Positions 1-8,154 are shown, numbered from the stretch's first letter. The stretch: DNA of 32,374 nt from Anaerolinea sp. (GCA_014879865.1 JACSRG010000381.1:1-32374), one strand, 5' to 3'. The notes: generated by a model from the letters alone, not told the origin. Translations and numbers: made by a program.

Positions 1-680
1 CCATTGTCGCCGCGCGGGGTCTTGCCGACAAACTTGGCGAAGACGACACCGCTCTGGGGCAGCCAGTGCTGCGGATACTCGCTGAACAGGAGTATACCGC
101 TCACGGTCGGGCGATCTGCCGTGTCAATCGCGCCGATCTCGCGCAGCAAATCATCGACCTTGCCGCTGTATGGACGCTTGGTGCGTTCAGCGCGCTTGGC
201 GATGTACTCGTCGATCATCTTCTTGCTGAGATCATCTTTGGTCGCGCCGGAGACGGGTTCCGATTCATAATCGCCCGTCGATTTGGCGCTCGCTAGCTTG
301 AGGATTTCCTGCCCGCCAAGCGGACGATTGGCATCTTCCGCCCGAATCAACACCCGCCCATCGCTGAGCGCATGGAGTTCGATACTGCGCGGCACACGGA
401 GCGCGTAGACGGTCGTACCTTTCTCGGTCTCGACTGGCTCCCAGTTGCCGGTCACAATCGACGGGCTGCACAGGCTGTCCGCATCTTTCAAAGCACGCGG
501 GAGCGATTCGCTCTCGATCTTCACGCCTGTATCGCCGTTGTTCTTCAACCCGACAACCAGCGTGCCGCCTTCGGTGTTCGCAAAGGCGACCAATGTCTCG
601 GCGATGACTTTGGAGTCCGGCACCTCCATAAAAGCGAGGCGAGGGCCGGGACCATTTTTTAAGAAATCGGGATTTAGCAT
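1..680 (-). CDS. AlbA_2/Schlafen-type putative DNA-binding protein, 3' end outside window
   Basis: Reading the minus strand from an ATG at 678-680 gives an open frame of 226 codons that runs off the window edge. Residues about 30-50 read AFANTEGGTLVVGLKNNG, the core signature of the AlbA_2 (Schlafen AlbA) domain found in RecG-like putative DNA-binding or RNA-binding regulators. A later stretch (residues about 190-205, TVSGILLFSE) is followed by an aromatic-rich segment that also occurs in this family, where further C-terminal helix-turn-helix or ATPase modules usually follow. The expected first ESxxVEFK motif is degenerate here. A good promoter lies just upstream at 714-741. The family assignment is fairly secure, but the biological role is unknown and the C-terminal architecture cannot be seen. 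Confidence 0.75.
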   Translation of the reverse strand, partial: MLNPDFLKNGPGPRLAFMEVPDSKVIAETLVAFANTEGGTLVVGLKNNGDTGVKIESESLPRALKDADSLCSPSIVTGNWEPVETEKGTTVYALRVPRSIELHALSDGRVLIRAEDANRPLGGQEILKLASAKSTGDYESEPVSGATKDDLSKKMIDEYIAKRAERTKRPYSGKVDDLLREIGAIDTADRPTVSGILLFSEYPQHWLPQSGVVFAKFVGKTPRGDN

Positions 681-713
681 ATTTTCGACTCTAAGGGCGT
701 GTCAACGTGACCC

Positions 714-741
714 ATTGTAACACGTTTTGAGGTACGTCCAA
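714..741 (-). promoter_or_regulatory. Promoter for the AlbA_2-type gene
   Basis: On the minus strand a -35 TTGGAC (736-741) and an extended -10 TGTTACAAT (hexamer TACAAT at 714-719) are separated by 16 bases. Predicted transcription starts near 707, giving a leader of about 27 bases before the ATG at 680. The same TGnTAnAAT pattern recurs at three other promoters in the window. Confidence 0.55.
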
Positions 742-772
742 TGGACTTCAGAGCATATCTCCTAGCGTGGCG

Positions 773-802
773 TAGACAATCTGCCGTAAAGCGGACTATA
801 CT
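773..802 (+). promoter_or_regulatory. Promoter for the small membrane protein at 848
   Basis: A -35 TAGACA (773-778) and a -10 TATACT (797-802) are 18 bases apart, each matching five of six sigma-70 consensus positions. Transcription would start near 809, about 40 bases before the chosen ATG at 848. It is divergent from the promoter at 714-741. Confidence 0.5.
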
Positions 803-847
803 GAAGCACAGATCGGCAGTGCGCTGCTTGTGCTGGTTGAGGCAGTT

Positions 848-1393
848 ATGTTCTTTTCGATAGTGGTGACGTGTGCAGGTTTCGGCTATTTCGTCTTTAA
901 TCTGCTCGTCGGTATGGGGTGGTACAAAGCGCCCCTCTTGGCGCGCTTCGAGCGCTATGGGATTGGCAACGATACGTACACGATCCTCCCTGCGCTGATG
1001 TTCAGCTTCGTGGTTCTGCTCATCGGGCTGACGACTCTCCTCGCGCATGGGGCACTTTATTCGGCGTTCTTGACCATCCTGCTGCCGCTGCTGGCATTGT
1101 CGATTTACTGCGTGTACCACGCTAAACGGTTGTCGCGCCGCTTCCCTATGATCTTCCTTGCTTACCCGCGCTGGTATGCCGATTTGCGCGACCGCACCAC
1201 ACGCGAGGAGCGGCGGCGCATCGCTTATCGCTGGTTGGTATTGCCCAAGCGTACCCGGCTGCACTACAACTCGAATGATCGCGCCTTCACCGTTTGGGCA
1301 GACTTTGTAATCCTTGCGACAACGCTCCATACGGTTGAAGATGACGAAGATCTGGCAATCGTCTCGTTCCTTGCCCGCGAGTTGTACTACTGA
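848..1393 (+). CDS. Small membrane protein of unknown function
   Basis: The protein has 181 residues with three predicted hydrophobic helices, roughly residues 2-20, 49-68 and 73-92, followed by a hydrophilic, Arg-rich C-terminal half of about 90 residues that is probably cytoplasmic. I chose the ATG at 848 because GAGG lies six bases upstream; the in-frame GTG at 830 has no such site. A sigma-70-like promoter at 773-802 supports independent transcription. The 3' end overlaps the convergent gene at 1387-1608 by seven bases. I recognise no family. The long opposing frame across the same DNA is Gln/His/Arg-rich, which is what the antisense of a membrane protein looks like, so this strand is preferred. 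Confidence 0.65.
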   Translation: MFFSIVVTCAGFGYFVFNLLVGMGWYKAPLLARFERYGIGNDTYTILPALMFSFVVLLIGLTTLLAHGALYSAFLTILLPLLALSIYCVYHAKRLSRRFPMIFLAYPRWYADLRDRTTREERRRIAYRWLVLPKRTRLHYNSNDRAFTVWADFVILATTLHTVEDDEDLAIVSFLARELYY

Positions 1394-1608
1394 CGCGACC
1401 GCGTTACGAGGATGTAGACGCCGATGATCGCCGCGATGATCGCCGGGGGGATGCAGAGCGAGACAATCAAGCGGGGGAGGCTGCTGACGCCCATGCTGCC
1501 CATCAACACCCACAACAGCAAAAATAAGCCGATTCCGACGACGGCAAGAACCGCGCCGGCAATGGCGATGCGCGGCAGGTTATTTCCGTTCAGCGGCGTG
1601 TTGCTCAT
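1387..1608 (-). CDS. Two-helix small membrane protein
   Basis: The product is 73 residues: a short polar N-terminus, then two strongly hydrophobic helices at about residues 13-36 and 44-67, ending in a basic tail (TRSRQ). The start is supported by an AAGGGA Shine-Dalgarno-like sequence about six bases upstream of the ATG. Its stop overlaps the convergent membrane gene by seven bases. Function is unknown. The size and topology fit a generic small inner-membrane protein; no catalytic motif is visible. It lies downstream of glnS in the same direction but is separated from it by a 142-base stretch holding two palindromes. Confidence 0.6.
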   Translation of the reverse strand: MSNTPLNGNNLPRIAIAGAVLAVVGIGLFLLLWVLMGSMGVSSLPRLIVSLCIPPAIIAAIIGVYILVTRSRQ

Positions 1609-1650
1609 ACTTTCCCTTTCTCGTGTCCAAGCAGATGATCGAAATAGGCT

Positions 1651-1670
1651 GGACGCCCCGTTGGGCGTCC
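1651..1670. repeat. Palindrome, REP-like (first of a pair)
   Basis: The arms GGACGCCC (1651-1658) and GGGCGTCC (1663-1670) form a perfect eight-pair stem with a four-base loop, followed by CTAC. There is no T tract, so it is not a classical terminator. It resembles the short intergenic palindromes of the form GTAGGGACGCCC that I recall from Chloroflexota and similar genomes. It lies between glnS and the two-helix membrane gene. Confidence 0.6.
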
Positions 1671-1715
1671 CTACGTCCGGACACGCAGCGGCGTATCCTA
1701 CTGGAGCGTAAACCG

Positions 1716-1741
1716 GAGGGACAAGGCTGCCCTTGTCCCTC
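1716..1741. repeat. Palindrome, REP-like (second of a pair), at the 3' end of glnS
   Basis: GAGGGACAAGG (1716-1726) and CCTTGTCCCTC (1731-1741) form an 11-pair perfect stem with a CTGC loop. It ends nine bases from the glnS stop codon, so transcripts of glnS would carry it as a 3' hairpin. No run of T follows on either strand. It shares the GGGAC core with the palindrome at 1651-1670, suggesting related interspersed elements or a transcript-stabilising structure. Confidence 0.6.
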
Positions 1742-1750
1742 GCTGTGTCA

Positions 1751-3463
1751 TCAGCCGCCGATAGATTTTTGCAGCTTCGCCCATTCGTCCTTAAGCGTCA
1801 CCGTGCGGTTGAACACCAGTTTTTCCGGTGTGGTATCGGGGTCGATTGTGAAGTAGCCCAAGCGCTCGAACTGGTACTGCATTCCCGGTTCAGCTTGCTC
1901 GATGGTCGGTTCGATGTACGCGTTCGCGATGACCTCCAGCGAGTCCGGGTTGACGTAATCGAGGAAATCCTTGTCGTCGTCCATCTCTGCCGGGTTTGCC
2001 ACCGTGAGCAGGTAATCGTACAGGCGCACTTCCGCCTTGACCGCGTGCTCGGCGCTGACCCAATGCAGCGTCGCTTTGACTTTGCGCCCATCTTTGGCGT
2101 CACCGCCGCGTGTTTCGGGATCATATGTGCAGCGGATTTCGACGATGTTGCCGTCCGCGTCCTTGATGACCTCGTCGCACTTGACGAAATACGCCGCGCG
2201 CAGCCGAACCTCCTTGCCGGGAGACAGGCGGTAGAACTTCGGCGGCGGATTCTCCATGAAGTCTTCCTGCTCGATGTACAGCACGCGCGAGAAGGGGACA
2301 GTCCGCGTGCCGAGCGACGGGTCTTCCGGGTTGATCAGCGCCTCGAATTCCTCGACTTTGTCTTCCGGGTAGTTGGTCACCACCACCTTGAGCGGACGCA
2401 GTACCGCCATGACGCGCGGTGCATTCTTGTTCAATTCCTGCCGCGCGAAGTATTCCAGCAGTTGAATATCCACGATGCCGTTCGTCTTGGTAATGCCGGT
2501 CTGCGCGCACATCGCGCGGATCGCCTTCGGCGGGATACCACGCCGCCGCATCGCCGACAGGGTGGACATTCGCGGATCATCCCATCCGCGTACATGACCC
2601 TCTTTGACCAGCCGGAGCAGCTTACGCTTGCTCATGACCGTATGGGTCAAGTTGAGGCGCGCGAACTCGATCTGCTGCGGGTGGAAGATGCCAAGCTGAT
2701 CGGCGAACCAGTCGTAGAGCGGACGGTGATCTTCAAATTCGAGCGTGCAGATCGAATGGGTGACGCCCTCAATCGAGTCGCTTTGACCGTGCGCCCAGTC
2801 GTACATGGGGTAGATGCACCACTGGTCGCCGGTGCGCGGATGATGCGCAAACAGAATGCGGTACAGCACCGGATCGCGCAGATTGAGATTCGGCGATGTC
2901 ATGTCAATCTTGGCGCGCAGTACCCGCGACCCTTCGGCAAATTCACCCTTGCGCATCCGCTCGAACAGATCGAGATTCTCCTCGACGGAGCGATCTCGAT
3001 ACGGACTGTTCCGACCGGGTTCGGTCAGTGTGCCGCGATACTCGCGGATTTCGTCTGCGGACAGGTCATCGACGTACGCTTTGCCGTCCGTGATCAGCTT
3101 GAGCGCCCACTCGTACAACTGACCGAAGTAGTCCGAGGCGTAATACAACCCCTCCCATTCATAACCGAGCCAGCGCACATCGCGGATGATCGCATCGATG
3201 TACTCCTGTTCCTCTTTCGTGGGGTTCGTATCATCAAAGCGGAGATTGGTCTTTCCACCGTACTCGTCTGCGAGACCGAAGTTGATCCAGATCGACTTTG
3301 CGTGACCGATGTGCAGGTAGCCGTTCGGTTCGGGTGGAAAGCGCGTATGCACCCGCCCGCCAAAGCGTCCGTTGGCGTTGTGCTCTTCGATAATCTCGTG
3401 GATGAAGTCCTTTTTGCCTTCGAGATTTTCATTCTCGCCGGTATTGTTTACATCTGTGGTCAT
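1751..3463 (-). CDS. glnS: Glutaminyl-tRNA synthetase
   Basis: This class I aminoacyl-tRNA synthetase attaches glutamine to tRNA-Gln in the cytoplasm. The 570-residue length fits bacterial GlnRS. The class I signature [13 protein letters not shown] places HIGH at residues 51-54; the second signature is VMSKR at 276-280, the usual GlnRS form of KMSKS. The catalytic domain is followed by the two beta-barrel anticodon-binding domains, seen in the C-terminal third as the [10 protein letters not shown] and [11 protein letters not shown] segments. An extended -10 lies upstream at 3506-3514. A tRNA-Gln gene lies about 1.8 kb away. Having a dedicated GlnRS implies direct charging, although it does not exclude a GatCAB route elsewhere in the genome. 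Confidence 0.97.
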   Translation of the reverse strand: MTTDVNNTGENENLEGKKDFIHEIIEEHNANGRFGGRVHTRFPPEPNGYLHIGHAKSIWINFGLADEYGGKTNLRFDDTNPTKEEQEYIDAIIRDVRWLGYEWEGLYYASDYFGQLYEWALKLITDGKAYVDDLSADEIREYRGTLTEPGRNSPYRDRSVEENLDLFERMRKGEFAEGSRVLRAKIDMTSPNLNLRDPVLYRILFAHHPRTGDQWCIYPMYDWAHGQSDSIEGVTHSICTLEFEDHRPLYDWFADQLGIFHPQQIEFARLNLTHTVMSKRKLLRLVKEGHVRGWDDPRMSTLSAMRRRGIPPKAIRAMCAQTGITKTNGIVDIQLLEYFARQELNKNAPRVMAVLRPLKVVVTNYPEDKVEEFEALINPEDPSLGTRTVPFSRVLYIEQEDFMENPPPKFYRLSPGKEVRLRAAYFVKCDEVIKDADGNIVEIRCTYDPETRGGDAKDGRKVKATLHWVSAEHAVKAEVRLYDYLLTVANPAEMDDDKDFLDYVNPDSLEVIANAYIEPTIEQAEPGMQYQFERLGYFTIDPDTTPEKLVFNRTVTLKDEWAKLQKSIGG

Positions 3464-3505
3464 GCCCGCTTACGTCCTGTTTGTCATGCACGTATCCAAT
3501 GCAGA

Positions 3506-3514
3506 ATTGTACCA
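3506..3514 (-). promoter_or_regulatory. Extended -10 promoter element upstream of glnS
   Basis: On the minus strand TGGTACAAT (hexamer TACAAT at 3506-3511) is an extended -10. No good -35 is visible at 16-18 bases, as is allowed for extended -10 promoters. Transcription would start near 3499, leaving a leader of about 36 bases before the glnS ATG. Confidence 0.45.
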
Positions 3515-3565
3515 TCACGCTCGGAGAATTATGATGTGCGATTCTTCAGGATCGGGCAGCGCGAG

Positions 3566-4513
3566 TCACGCCGCCGCAAGGGCGGCACGCGGTACGCTCA
3601 CGGTGATGCGTGTGCCCGCCGCCGGTTCGCTGGCAACCTTGAACTGCCCCCCTAAGTGCGCCATCCGCTCACGGATTCCGAGCAAGCCAAAATGCCCGTA
3701 GCTGGCGAACTCTTGAAGCTGGCGCGGAAGCTCGAAGCCCCGCCCATCATCGCTCACTTCGAGCGTGACGGCAGCAGGCGCGTAAATCAGCGTGGCTGTA
3801 ATGCGATGCGCGAGGGCGTGGCGCTCCGCGTTGCAGATCGCTTCTTGCGCGGCGCGGAAGAGCGCCAACTCCTGCGCATGATCGATCTCATAGGCACAGC
3901 CTGCGACCGAAAACTCAAGGTTGGGGTGATCTTCGCAGAGGATTTCGATGGCTGCGGCGAGTCCGAGTTCGTCAAGGACCGTCGGGCGCAGATTGGCGAT
4001 CAATTGGCGCAAGCCGTCGATGCAGCGAATCAACTGCGCGCGCGCGGTATCGAGATGGACGGATGCATCGCTGGCAAGTGCCTTGATAGGGTGTGCCGCA
4101 CGCTCAAGGCTGTGCGCGACCACCACCAGCGACTGGATCGTATCATCGTGGATTTCGCGGGCGATGCGCAGGCGTTCGGTCTCCTGACTTTCTGTCAGCG
4201 CATTGCGATAGACGATCTCCCGTTCCTGTGCCTGTTTGATCTGCCCGATCATGTGCTGGAGCGAACGGCGGAGCTGTTCCACTTCCCAGATGCCGCTGCT
4301 CGGAGTATCAAATTCCGGTAGTTTCCCGTCGATGATGCTGGCAGCCTGCTTCGCCAGTCGTCGGAGCGGCAGCAGCACGCGCAGCGCCACCCAAAGCATA
4401 CCGATCAGGAAGATGAACAGGGAAATCAGGATGCACCAGTGCAGCACTCCATCAAAATGGACAATCTGGCTGGCGTCGTTGATGACGTTGGTGACGGTGT
4501 TTGCGTGGTTCAT
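3566..4513 (-). CDS. NarL-type sensor histidine kinase
   Basis: The 315-residue protein has one transmembrane helix (about 25-48), a HAMP-like linker (about 45-100), a HisKA_3 dimerisation domain with the phosphoacceptor in AREIHDDTIQSL (His122), and an HATPase domain. The HATPase N box is EAICNAERHA and the G boxes are DDGRGFELP and GHFGLLGIRERM. Only about 24 residues precede the membrane helix, so there is no extracytoplasmic sensor domain and the signal is probably sensed at the membrane or through the HAMP region. Its ATG overlaps the stop of the upstream response regulator by four bases (ATGA), so the two are translationally coupled. The order regulator first, kinase second is clear. 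The stimulus is unknown. Confidence 0.93.
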   Translation of the reverse strand: MNHANTVTNVINDASQIVHFDGVLHWCILISLFIFLIGMLWVALRVLLPLRRLAKQAASIIDGKLPEFDTPSSGIWEVEQLRRSLQHMIGQIKQAQEREIVYRNALTESQETERLRIAREIHDDTIQSLVVVAHSLERAAHPIKALASDASVHLDTARAQLIRCIDGLRQLIANLRPTVLDELGLAAAIEILCEDHPNLEFSVAGCAYEIDHAQELALFRAAQEAICNAERHALAHRITATLIYAPAAVTLEVSDDGRGFELPRQLQEFASYGHFGLLGIRERMAHLGGQFKVASEPAAGTRITVSVPRAALAAA

Positions 4514-5133
4514 TCGACTGCTCCATCGAGCGGCTGGATAATACCGAGCGTCAGGGCGCGCAGCACCATTTCTGTGCGATTGGTGACATCAAGTTTTTGA
4601 AAGATCGTTTGCAAGTGAACTTGGACAGTCCGATCCGATATGCCGAGATGACTGCCGATCTGCTTGTTCGTCCAGCCGCGCGCGGCGCAGGTCAGCACCT
4701 CCTGTTCACGGGCTGTCAGCGTGTGATGTGCTTCTGTCCGTGTCAGTTGCGGCGGCGCTGCTGCCGTCTGCTCTTCACCGAGCACGCGCCGGATGACCGT
4801 CAGGAGTTCGGAAAACTCGGCGGTCTTCAGGACGAAATCGGCTGCGCCTGCCTCGCTCAGGGCGCGCTGATAGGCTTTTTCGTTATAGGCGGTCAGCGCG
4901 ATCACCCGAATGTTTGGGCACTGCTGCCGGATACGGCGTGTGGCTTCGATACCGTTCATTTCGGGCAGATGGACATCCATGATCACCACATCGGGTTGAA
5001 GGCGCACAGCTTGCTCGAGAGCATCAGCGCCCGTGCCGGCTTCGCCGACGACTTCGAGCGCCTCACCTTCTAGAAACGCACGGATACTCTGCCTGACTAA
5101 TACGTGATCTTCAGCTAGAAGTAAACGGGTCAT
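4510..5133 (-). CDS. NarL/FixJ-family response regulator
   Basis: The protein is 207 residues. The N-terminal receiver has the acidic pair E8/D9, the phosphoacceptor D53 in VIMDVHLPEMNG, T81 and K103. The C-terminal LuxR-type helix-turn-helix starts at LTAREQEVL and contains the recognition segment LGISDRTVQVHL. Phosphorylation by the HisKA_3 kinase encoded immediately downstream (four-base overlap) would drive dimerisation and DNA binding. Regulated genes are unknown. In the minus-strand direction it lies downstream of the tRNA-Gln terminator (5191-5221), so the pair is transcribed separately from gltX. Confidence 0.95.
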   Translation of the reverse strand: MTRLLLAEDHVLVRQSIRAFLEGEALEVVGEAGTGADALEQAVRLQPDVVIMDVHLPEMNGIEATRRIRQQCPNIRVIALTAYNEKAYQRALSEAGAADFVLKTAEFSELLTVIRRVLGEEQTAAAPPQLTRTEAHHTLTAREQEVLTCAARGWTNKQIGSHLGISDRTVQVHLQTIFQKLDVTNRTEMVLRALTLGIIQPLDGAVE

Positions 5134-5190
5134 GTTTGGGGACTCTGTGAAATGCGTAACACATATACCATAACATCAAATCAGAATAAC

Positions 5191-5221
5191 AAAAAGCCCA
5201 TCCATTGCACATGGATGGGCT
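5191..5221 (-). terminator. Rho-independent terminator of the tRNA-Gln transcript
   Basis: On the minus strand an 11-pair perfect stem, AGCCCATCCAT with ATGGATGGGCT (plus coordinates 5195-5205 and 5211-5221) and a five-base loop, is followed by a run of T (5191-5195). It sits 12 bases after the tRNA-Gln 3' end. It is the clearest intrinsic terminator in the window. Confidence 0.85.
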
Positions 5222-5232
5222 TGACTTTGTAA

Positions 5233-5303
5233 CTGAGGGACCTGGATTCGAACCAGGATTAATGGATCCAGAGTCCACTGTTCTGCCGTTGAACTATCCC
5301 TCA
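5233..5303 (-). tRNA. tRNA-Gln (anticodon CUG)
   Basis: The minus strand folds into a complete cloverleaf. The acceptor is TGAGGGA paired with TCCCTCA, the D arm GTTC/GAAC, and the anticodon stem GTGGA/TCCAT around the loop CTCTGGA, giving anticodon CTG. The T arm is CCTGG/CCAGG with loop TTCGAAT. The discriminator base is G, as expected for tRNA-Gln, and the 3' CCA is not encoded. It decodes CAG. The gene has its own promoter (5316-5344) and terminator (5191-5221) and sits between gltX and the two-component genes, with glnS 1.8 kb away. Confidence 0.95.
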
Positions 5304-5315
5304 TCAACGAGGCGC

Positions 5316-5344
5316 ATTGTATCATGCGCCCCTTAAGCATACAA
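5316..5344 (-). promoter_or_regulatory. tRNA-Gln promoter
   Basis: On the minus strand a -35 TTGTAT (5339-5344) and an extended -10 TGATACAAT (hexamer at 5316-5321) are spaced by 17 bases. Transcription would start near 5309, only a few bases before the mature tRNA 5' end. It lies just beyond the gltX stop codon. Confidence 0.65.
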
Positions 5345-5362
5345 GGCTCAGTCTGGGTTTCG

Positions 5363-7030
5363 TTAAGGATTCGAGATAAGCGCTGCGACACGATCCATGC
5401 GCCGTGTGATACGCTCGCGTCCCATAATTTTCAAGATTTCGTACAAGTCGGGCGTGTTGGTGCGTCCGGTCAGCGCTACGCGGACGATCATCATCACATC
5501 GCCGAAGTGCCCCTTGTACTGATCGGGCGCTTTCTTGTAGGTTTTCGCGTCGCGCGCGAATCCCAATGTCTCGCCCAAGGAGCGCATTTCATCCAACCAC
5601 GTTTCTTTGGTCTGCGCCGGGTCGAATGCGCGCACCCGATCCAACACCGCCGTGACCACATCCGGCGTATAGGCTGGCATCGGGAAGGATGCGGCGATGC
5701 TGTCCTCGTACAGCGCGTCGAAGAAGAACCCGACAGCGCGCTCGATGTCCGACCAGTTCACAATGTCCTTGCGCGGCGCTTGCCCGATGCGCTCCAAGTT
5801 GAAGACGGCGACTCCGTACACCGGATCGGCTTCCAGCAGTGCCGCCAAGCGCGGTTGATACTGCCGTGCCCATGCCAGCCCGTAGGCGTAGACCTGCTCG
5901 GCACTGTACGAGGCGATCACATCCTTGCTGATGTCGTTCAGCTTGACGAGGTCGAACAGCGGGCTGGCAACGCCCATGTCTTCGAGCCTGAGAGGAAACT
6001 CCTGATAGGGCTGATCCGGGTTCGCTTTGCGCCAGTCGTAGAACGACGAGTTCGCCAAGTTCAGCAGATATTCGCTCACCGCCTGCACCGGATACCCCGC
6101 CTCGTAATAGTACATCACGTTGGCTTCAGGGTCTTTGCGCTTGCTCAGCTTGCGCTTGGATGTGCCGTCCAGTTTGGCAATCGGGGCGACATGCGCGAAC
6201 GCCGGGATCGGCAAGCCGAGGAATTCAAACGTCTGGATGTGCAGCGGCGCGGACGCCAGCCACTCGTCGCCACGAATGACCGGGTTAACGTGCATGAGCG
6301 TGTCATCAACCACATGCGCGAAATGGTAGGTCGGCAGGCTGTTCGACTTAAGCAGCACGCTGTCAAGGTCATTGGCGGGCATGTCAATCGCACCCTTGAT
6401 CACATCGGTGAAGCGCACGCGCCCCTCGTTGGGGTAGGGCGCGCGGATGCGGATTACCGGGCGTTCGCCCGCGTCCAACCGCTCCTTGACCCGCTCCAGC
6501 GGTGCATTACGCCAGATCGCCCAACTGCCGTAGTAGCCCGGCTTGACGTTCTGTGCTTCCTGTGACTTGCGCAGACGATCCAGTTCGTCTTCGGTGCAGA
6601 AACACGGGTAAGCATGTCCCTGTTCGACCATGTATTTGGCGAATGTCTCGTAGATTTCTACCCGCTGACTCTGCACGTAGGGCGCATATGCACCGCGTTC
6701 GACCAGCGGATCGACACTGACGTAGCCTTCGTCGGGCGTCAGGTCGAAGTTGATCAGGTTCGTGACGATTTCCTCGACGCTGCGATCCTGTTCGCGCTTT
6801 TTGTCAGTGTCTTCGATGCGCAGGAAGAAAACGCCGCCGCTTTGATGTGCCACACGCCGGCAGACGAGCGAAGTCATCAAGCTGCCGATGTGGACGAATC
6901 CGGTCGGGCTGGGCGCGAAGCGAGTGACTTTCGCTCCCACCGGAAGATCACGCGGCGGATACTGGGCGAAATAATCTCTCGGCGTTTTGGTGATGTGCGG
7001 GAAAAGCAGGTCTGCGAGTGCTTTCGACAT
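5363..7030 (-). CDS. gltX: Glutamyl-tRNA synthetase (long form)
   Basis: This class I synthetase charges tRNA-Glu in the cytoplasm. The N-terminal signature is FAPSPTGFVHIGS (HIGS at residues 47-50). The second signature is KLSKR at 294-298, followed by an all-helical C-terminal anticodon-binding region. At 555 residues it is longer than the common 460-500. About 35 extra residues precede the catalytic fold (LLFPHITKTPRDYF and following), a feature I associate with a divergent GltX branch. It lies 20 bases downstream of rodA in the same direction and so probably shares the mre/min transcript. Whether it is discriminating or also mischarges tRNA-Gln cannot be told; the GlnRS gene nearby favours a discriminating enzyme. 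Confidence 0.95.
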   Translation of the reverse strand: MSKALADLLFPHITKTPRDYFAQYPPRDLPVGAKVTRFAPSPTGFVHIGSLMTSLVCRRVAHQSGGVFFLRIEDTDKKREQDRSVEEIVTNLINFDLTPDEGYVSVDPLVERGAYAPYVQSQRVEIYETFAKYMVEQGHAYPCFCTEDELDRLRKSQEAQNVKPGYYGSWAIWRNAPLERVKERLDAGERPVIRIRAPYPNEGRVRFTDVIKGAIDMPANDLDSVLLKSNSLPTYHFAHVVDDTLMHVNPVIRGDEWLASAPLHIQTFEFLGLPIPAFAHVAPIAKLDGTSKRKLSKRKDPEANVMYYYEAGYPVQAVSEYLLNLANSSFYDWRKANPDQPYQEFPLRLEDMGVASPLFDLVKLNDISKDVIASYSAEQVYAYGLAWARQYQPRLAALLEADPVYGVAVFNLERIGQAPRKDIVNWSDIERAVGFFFDALYEDSIAASFPMPAYTPDVVTAVLDRVRAFDPAQTKETWLDEMRSLGETLGFARDAKTYKKAPDQYKGHFGDVMMIVRVALTGRTNTPDLYEILKIMGRERITRRMDRVAALISNP

Positions 7031-7050
7031 ATGGTTGCCTTTGCCTGATG

Positions 7051-8154
7051 CTAGAGCCGACGGCGGCGCATGGTGACGCTCTGCACCAAGCCGATTCCAG
7101 CAAGAGTCGATAACAGTGAAGTGCCACCAGAGCTAATAAATGGCAGAGTCAATCCGGTTACGGGCATGAGACTGAGATTCATGCCAATGGACACCAGCGT
7201 TTGAAAGAAAATAAAGGCGGCGACGCCGTAGCAGATCAAACTGCCGAGCGGATCAACCGCACGACGCGCGGCGCGCAGAATGCGGAAGATCACCAGACCA
7301 ATCGCCGCCATGACCGCCATGCCACCGACCAAGCCAAATTCCTCTGCGATCACGCTGAAGATGAAGTCCGTGTGGCGCACGCGCAAGAAGCGTCCCGTAT
7401 TCTGCGGACCCTGTGCGTAGCCCTTGCCGAACAATCCGCCCGACCCGATGGCGATACGCGCTTGGCGGATGTTGTAGTAGGCGTCGGGATCGCTTTCGGC
7501 AAAGAAGAAGGAGGTAATGCGCTGGCGCTGATAGCCTTCCATCTGCGACCAGACGAGCGGAACGGTGATGGGCGCGCTGATCCCGACGACGAGCGCGAAG
7601 CTGGCGATATGTTTGAGGCGCAAGCCGGATGCCCACAGCATTACCACCCACATGACCATGAACACGATGGTCATGCCGAGGTCGGGTTGGCTGAAAATCA
7701 AGACGGTGGGGACACCGACATGGATCGCGGATTTAATCAGCGTGCCAAGTTCACCCATGCGCTCGTAATTGCGCGAGAGAAAGACGCCGAGCGTGATAAT
7801 AATCAGCACTTTAGCGATTTCGGAAGGTTGAATGCGGATACCGAGGTTCAGCCAGCTTTGCGCGCCGCCATCGCCTTCCACGCCAAACAGCTTGACGAGG
7901 ACGAGCAGCACGATCATCAGCAGATAAAGCCATTGATGCAGACCGCTCAACAAGCGGTAATCGAGCGCGGCGAGTCCCAGAAGCACCAGCAAGCCGACGA
8001 ACATGAAACGAATCTGGTCGGGGACGCGATTAATCAGTTCGGGGTCAACTGCGCCAAGAGTGGCGCTGCGAATCATCAAGATGCCAAAGACGGTCAGCAG
8101 GATGGTCGCCCCGAAGAGGACGTAGTCAAACTGCCGCCAAATGCCTTGAGTCAT
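7051..8154 (-). CDS. rodA: SEDS-family peptidoglycan glycosyltransferase RodA
   Basis: RodA polymerises lipid II into glycan strands during cell elongation, partnered with the class B PBP encoded by mrdA in the same cluster. The 367-residue protein shows about ten membrane helices. The family motifs are QPSEIAKV (109-116), the extracellular VRHTDFIFSVIAEEFG segment with the catalytic-type Asp263 (equivalent to E. coli Asp262), and the C-terminal LPFISSGGTSLL. The choice of RodA over FtsW rests on proximity to mreBCD and mrdA. A possible -10 (TATAAT) lies upstream at 8190-8195, so it may have an additional promoter downstream of minE. Confidence 0.93.
   Translation of the reverse strand: MTQGIWRQFDYVLFGATILLTVFGILMIRSATLGAVDPELINRVPDQIRFMFVGLLVLLGLAALDYRLLSGLHQWLYLLMIVLLVLVKLFGVEGDGGAQSWLNLGIRIQPSEIAKVLIIITLGVFLSRNYERMGELGTLIKSAIHVGVPTVLIFSQPDLGMTIVFMVMWVVMLWASGLRLKHIASFALVVGISAPITVPLVWSQMEGYQRQRITSFFFAESDPDAYYNIRQARIAIGSGGLFGKGYAQGPQNTGRFLRVRHTDFIFSVIAEEFGLVGGMAVMAAIGLVIFRILRAARRAVDPLGSLICYGVAAFIFFQTLVSIGMNLSLMPVTGLTLPFISSGGTSLLSTLAGIGLVQSVTMRRRRL

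Noticed and set aside
674-1513. 279-codon minus-strand frame opposite the small membrane protein
   Set aside because: The predicted product is Gln/His/Arg-rich and low-complexity, as expected for the complement of a hydrophobic gene. The plus-strand gene has a promoter and a Shine-Dalgarno site.
1733-3655. 640-codon open frame on the plus strand opposite glnS
   Set aside because: It is the antisense shadow of glnS, which has all class I synthetase motifs. GC-rich codon use on one strand removes stop codons from the other.
5176-5391. 71-codon minus-strand frame across the tRNA
   Set aside because: It runs through the tRNA-Gln, its promoter and its terminator; these RNA features explain the DNA.
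5324-6565. 413-codon plus-strand frame opposite gltX
   Set aside because: It is an antisense shadow of a gene with clear HIGS and KLSKR motifs.
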